A stretch of DNA of 5,012 nt from CAYGZA01 sp964354135 (lineage in GTDB: Bacteria; Planctomycetota; Planctomycetia; Pirellulales; Thermoguttaceae), in the NCBI GenBank assembly GCA_964354135.1, contig CAYGZA010000406.1:1-5012 (forward strand), read 5' to 3'. Position numbers and translations under genes: made by a program. Every line of letters begins with the position of its first letter. Within the stretch, counting starts at the first letter, position 1. Under the pieces are notes generated by a model. That model saw nothing but the letters and a program-made list of their open reading frames with translations, was not told the DNA's origin and searched no databases. Positions 3,513 through 5,012 of the stretch are shown here, piece after piece.

Positions 3513-5012
3513 ATGCAGAAGCTTCAAGGTATCGCGGTTTCGCCCGCGATTGCCACCGGCGAAGCGCTGGTGATGGACAACGAGGGATTCCGCATCCCCC
3601 GCCGTTTCGTCACGCGCGATTCCGTCGACTACGAGCTGGAGCGGCTCAACAAGGCCATCGATGCCGCCAGCGAGGAGATCGTCCAGAACCGCGATGCCAT
3701 CTCCCAGGAACTCGGAGAAAAGTACGGGGCGATCTTTGAAGCCCACCTCCAGATGCTCCAGGATTCCCGCTTCCGCAGCGAGCTGGAGGAGATAGTCCGC
3801 CAGCAGCACTATTCCCCGGAATACGCCGTCAGCCGCGTCCTCGGCCAGTACGCCCAGGTCTTTGAGAAGGTCCAAACCCGGAACGTAAGCGACATCCGGG
3901 ACATCGAGAAACACGTGCTGCGGAAGCTCTTGGGGCGCCGCCGCGAGGAGCTTTCGCGGCTCCGCTCGCCGGTGCTCGTGCTGGCCCACACCCTCACCCC
4001 CAGCGAAGCCGCCAATCTGGACCGGCGGTTTGTCCGCGGTTTTGTGACCGAGGTGGGCGGCCCCGGAAGTCACACGGCCATTGTCGCCGCCGGAATGGCG
4101 ATCCCCGCGGTCGTGGGAACCGGTCCCTTCCTGAACCAGGTCTCCGGCGGCGACCTGGTGATCATCGACGGCGACAAGGGGCTGGTGATCATTCACCCGG
4201 ATGAGGAAACCGTCGCCCGCTACCGGCACGAGGCCGCCGAACACCGCAACCTGGCCAGGCGGCTGGGGCTCCTCCGCGATCTCCCCGCGGAAACCTCCGA
4301 CGGAGTCCGCATCGAGCTGACGGGCAACATCGAGTTTCCCCACGAGGTCGACCAGTGCGTCGCCCGCGGGGCCGACGGCATCGGCCTGTATCGCACCGAG
4401 TTCCTTTACCTCGGTGCAGAACACGAGCCCAACGAAGAGGACCACTTCCAGGCCTACCACCGCGTGGTCCAGGCGATGGGGCGCCGGCCGGTGACGATCC
4501 GCACGTTCGACCTGGGGGCCGACAAGGTCCCCCATCTTCCCGACCCGGAGGACGAGCGCAACCCCGCCCTCGGCCAGCGGAGCATCCGCCTCTCGCTCCG
4601 CAACGTGCCGATGTTCCGCAGGCAACTGCGGGCCCTGTTGCGGGCAAGTGCGTTCGGCGACGTGCGGATCATGTTCCCCTTGATCTCCACGCTCCTGGAA
4701 TTCCGCCAGGCCAAGATGATCCTCTCCGACGTGATGGAAGACCTGGTGGAGCACCGCATCAAGTTCAACCCCGGTTTGCCGGTGGGAATGATGGTCGAAG
4801 TGCCGGCGGCGGTGATGATGATCGACCACTTCGTCGAGGAGGTCGATTTCCTCAGCATCGGCACCAACGACCTGATCCAATACACCCTGGCCGTCGACCG
4901 GAGCAACAAGGACGTCGTTTGGCTCTACAACGCCTCCGATCCGGCCGTGCTCGCGCTCATCGACAAGACCATCCGGGCTGCGCAGCGGAAATCGCTGCCG
5001 GTGAACCTGTGC
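3513..5012 (+). CDS. ptsI: PEP-protein phosphotransferase, PTS Enzyme I (3' partial)
   Basis: Enzyme I autophosphorylates from PEP and passes the phosphate to HPr in the cytoplasm. The 500 visible residues start MQKLQGIAVSPAIATGEAL, the normal EI opening, so no GAF domain of the EI-Ntr (PtsP) type precedes it. Residues about 25-145 form the helical HPr-binding part (EAHLQMLQDSRF). The phospho-histidine is His187 in EVGGPGSHTAIVAAGMAIPAVVG. The PEP-binding barrel follows: Arg294 in GLYRTEFLYL, Arg330 in IRTFDLGADK, then NPALGQRSIRLSL, RIMFPLIS, Glu429 in GMMVEVPAAV and Asp453 in SIGTNDLIQYTLAVDR. All correspond to E. coli residues two higher (189, 296, 332, 431, 455). The window ends on the TGC codon of Cys500, the proton-donating cysteine (Cys502 in E. 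coli), so about 75 residues are missing. The motif GGPGSH differs from usual GGRTSH. Shine-Dalgarno is not evident. Confidence 0.96.
   Translation, partial: MQKLQGIAVSPAIATGEALVMDNEGFRIPRRFVTRDSVDYELERLNKAIDAASEEIVQNRDAISQELGEKYGAIFEAHLQMLQDSRFRSELEEIVRQQHYSPEYAVSRVLGQYAQVFEKVQTRNVSDIRDIEKHVLRKLLGRRREELSRLRSPVLVLAHTLTPSEAANLDRRFVRGFVTEVGGPGSHTAIVAAGMAIPAVVGTGPFLNQVSGGDLVIIDGDKGLVIIHPDEETVARYRHEAAEHRNLARRLGLLRDLPAETSDGVRIELTGNIEFPHEVDQCVARGADGIGLYRTEFLYLGAEHEPNEEDHFQAYHRVVQAMGRRPVTIRTFDLGADKVPHLPDPEDERNPALGQRSIRLSLRNVPMFRRQLRALLRASAFGDVRIMFPLISTLLEFRQAKMILSDVMEDLVEHRIKFNPGLPVGMMVEVPAAVMMIDHFVEEVDFLSIGTNDLIQYTLAVDRSNKDVVWLYNASDPAVLALIDKTIRAAQRKSLPVNLC

Noticed and set aside
3405..4880. 491-codon open frame on the minus strand opposite ptsI
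   Set aside because: It mirrors the GC-rich third codon positions of ptsI; its translation is compositionally odd (runs of D, H, V) with no domain, while ptsI on the + strand has all catalytic motifs.

Overview
The window is GC-rich bacterial DNA with every convincing gene on the + strand. No taxonomic marker is present. The proline/alanine/glycine-rich linker joined to a FecR-like and a HEAT-like region in the first gene, and the tail style of that gene, remind me of planctomycete proteins (Pirellulales type). This is an inference from memory, not a demonstrated assignment.

Layout. Positions 2-1813 hold the 3' part of a large protein gene whose frame is open to the left edge: a low-complexity linker, a beta-rich FecR-like segment and an alpha-helical, HEAT-like C-terminal part. 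Positions 1814-2175 are non-coding and hold GC-rich hairpins, an AT-richer block of overlapping CGTAA/TTACG dyads, a candidate sigma70-type promoter (TTGTAG-17 nt-TAGAAT) and a 7-bp dyad exactly where transcription would start. Then four genes follow in one direction: hpf (2176-2502, ribosome hibernation factor), ptsN (2623-3099, PTS EIIA of the nitrogen/fructose class), ptsH (3146-3448, HPr) and ptsI (3513 to the right edge, Enzyme I, cut exactly at its catalytic cysteine codon).

How the genes work together. EI takes phosphate from PEP and passes it to HPr His19, and HPr can pass it to EIIA His69. No sugar permease (EIIB/EIIC) is visible, so the visible part looks like a regulatory phosphorelay of the PTS-Ntr type, placed behind a ribosome hibernation gene. 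The order hpf-ptsN-ptsH recalls the proteobacterial rpoN-hpf-ptsN-rapZ-npr cluster, but here the EI gene is added and nothing lies between ptsN and ptsH. The EI lacks the GAF domain of EI-Ntr.

Points of special interest: HPr carries Asp50 at the exact place of the regulatory Ser46; the EI phospho-histidine motif reads GGPGSH rather than GGRTSH; ptsH and ptsI have no clear Shine-Dalgarno sequence, yet the gap before each is filled by a mini-ORF (15 and 21 codons) that starts at the preceding stop codon and ends at the next start, which would allow translational relay; and each intercistronic gap has its own inverted repeat, the strongest being a stacked GC hairpin between ptsH and ptsI.
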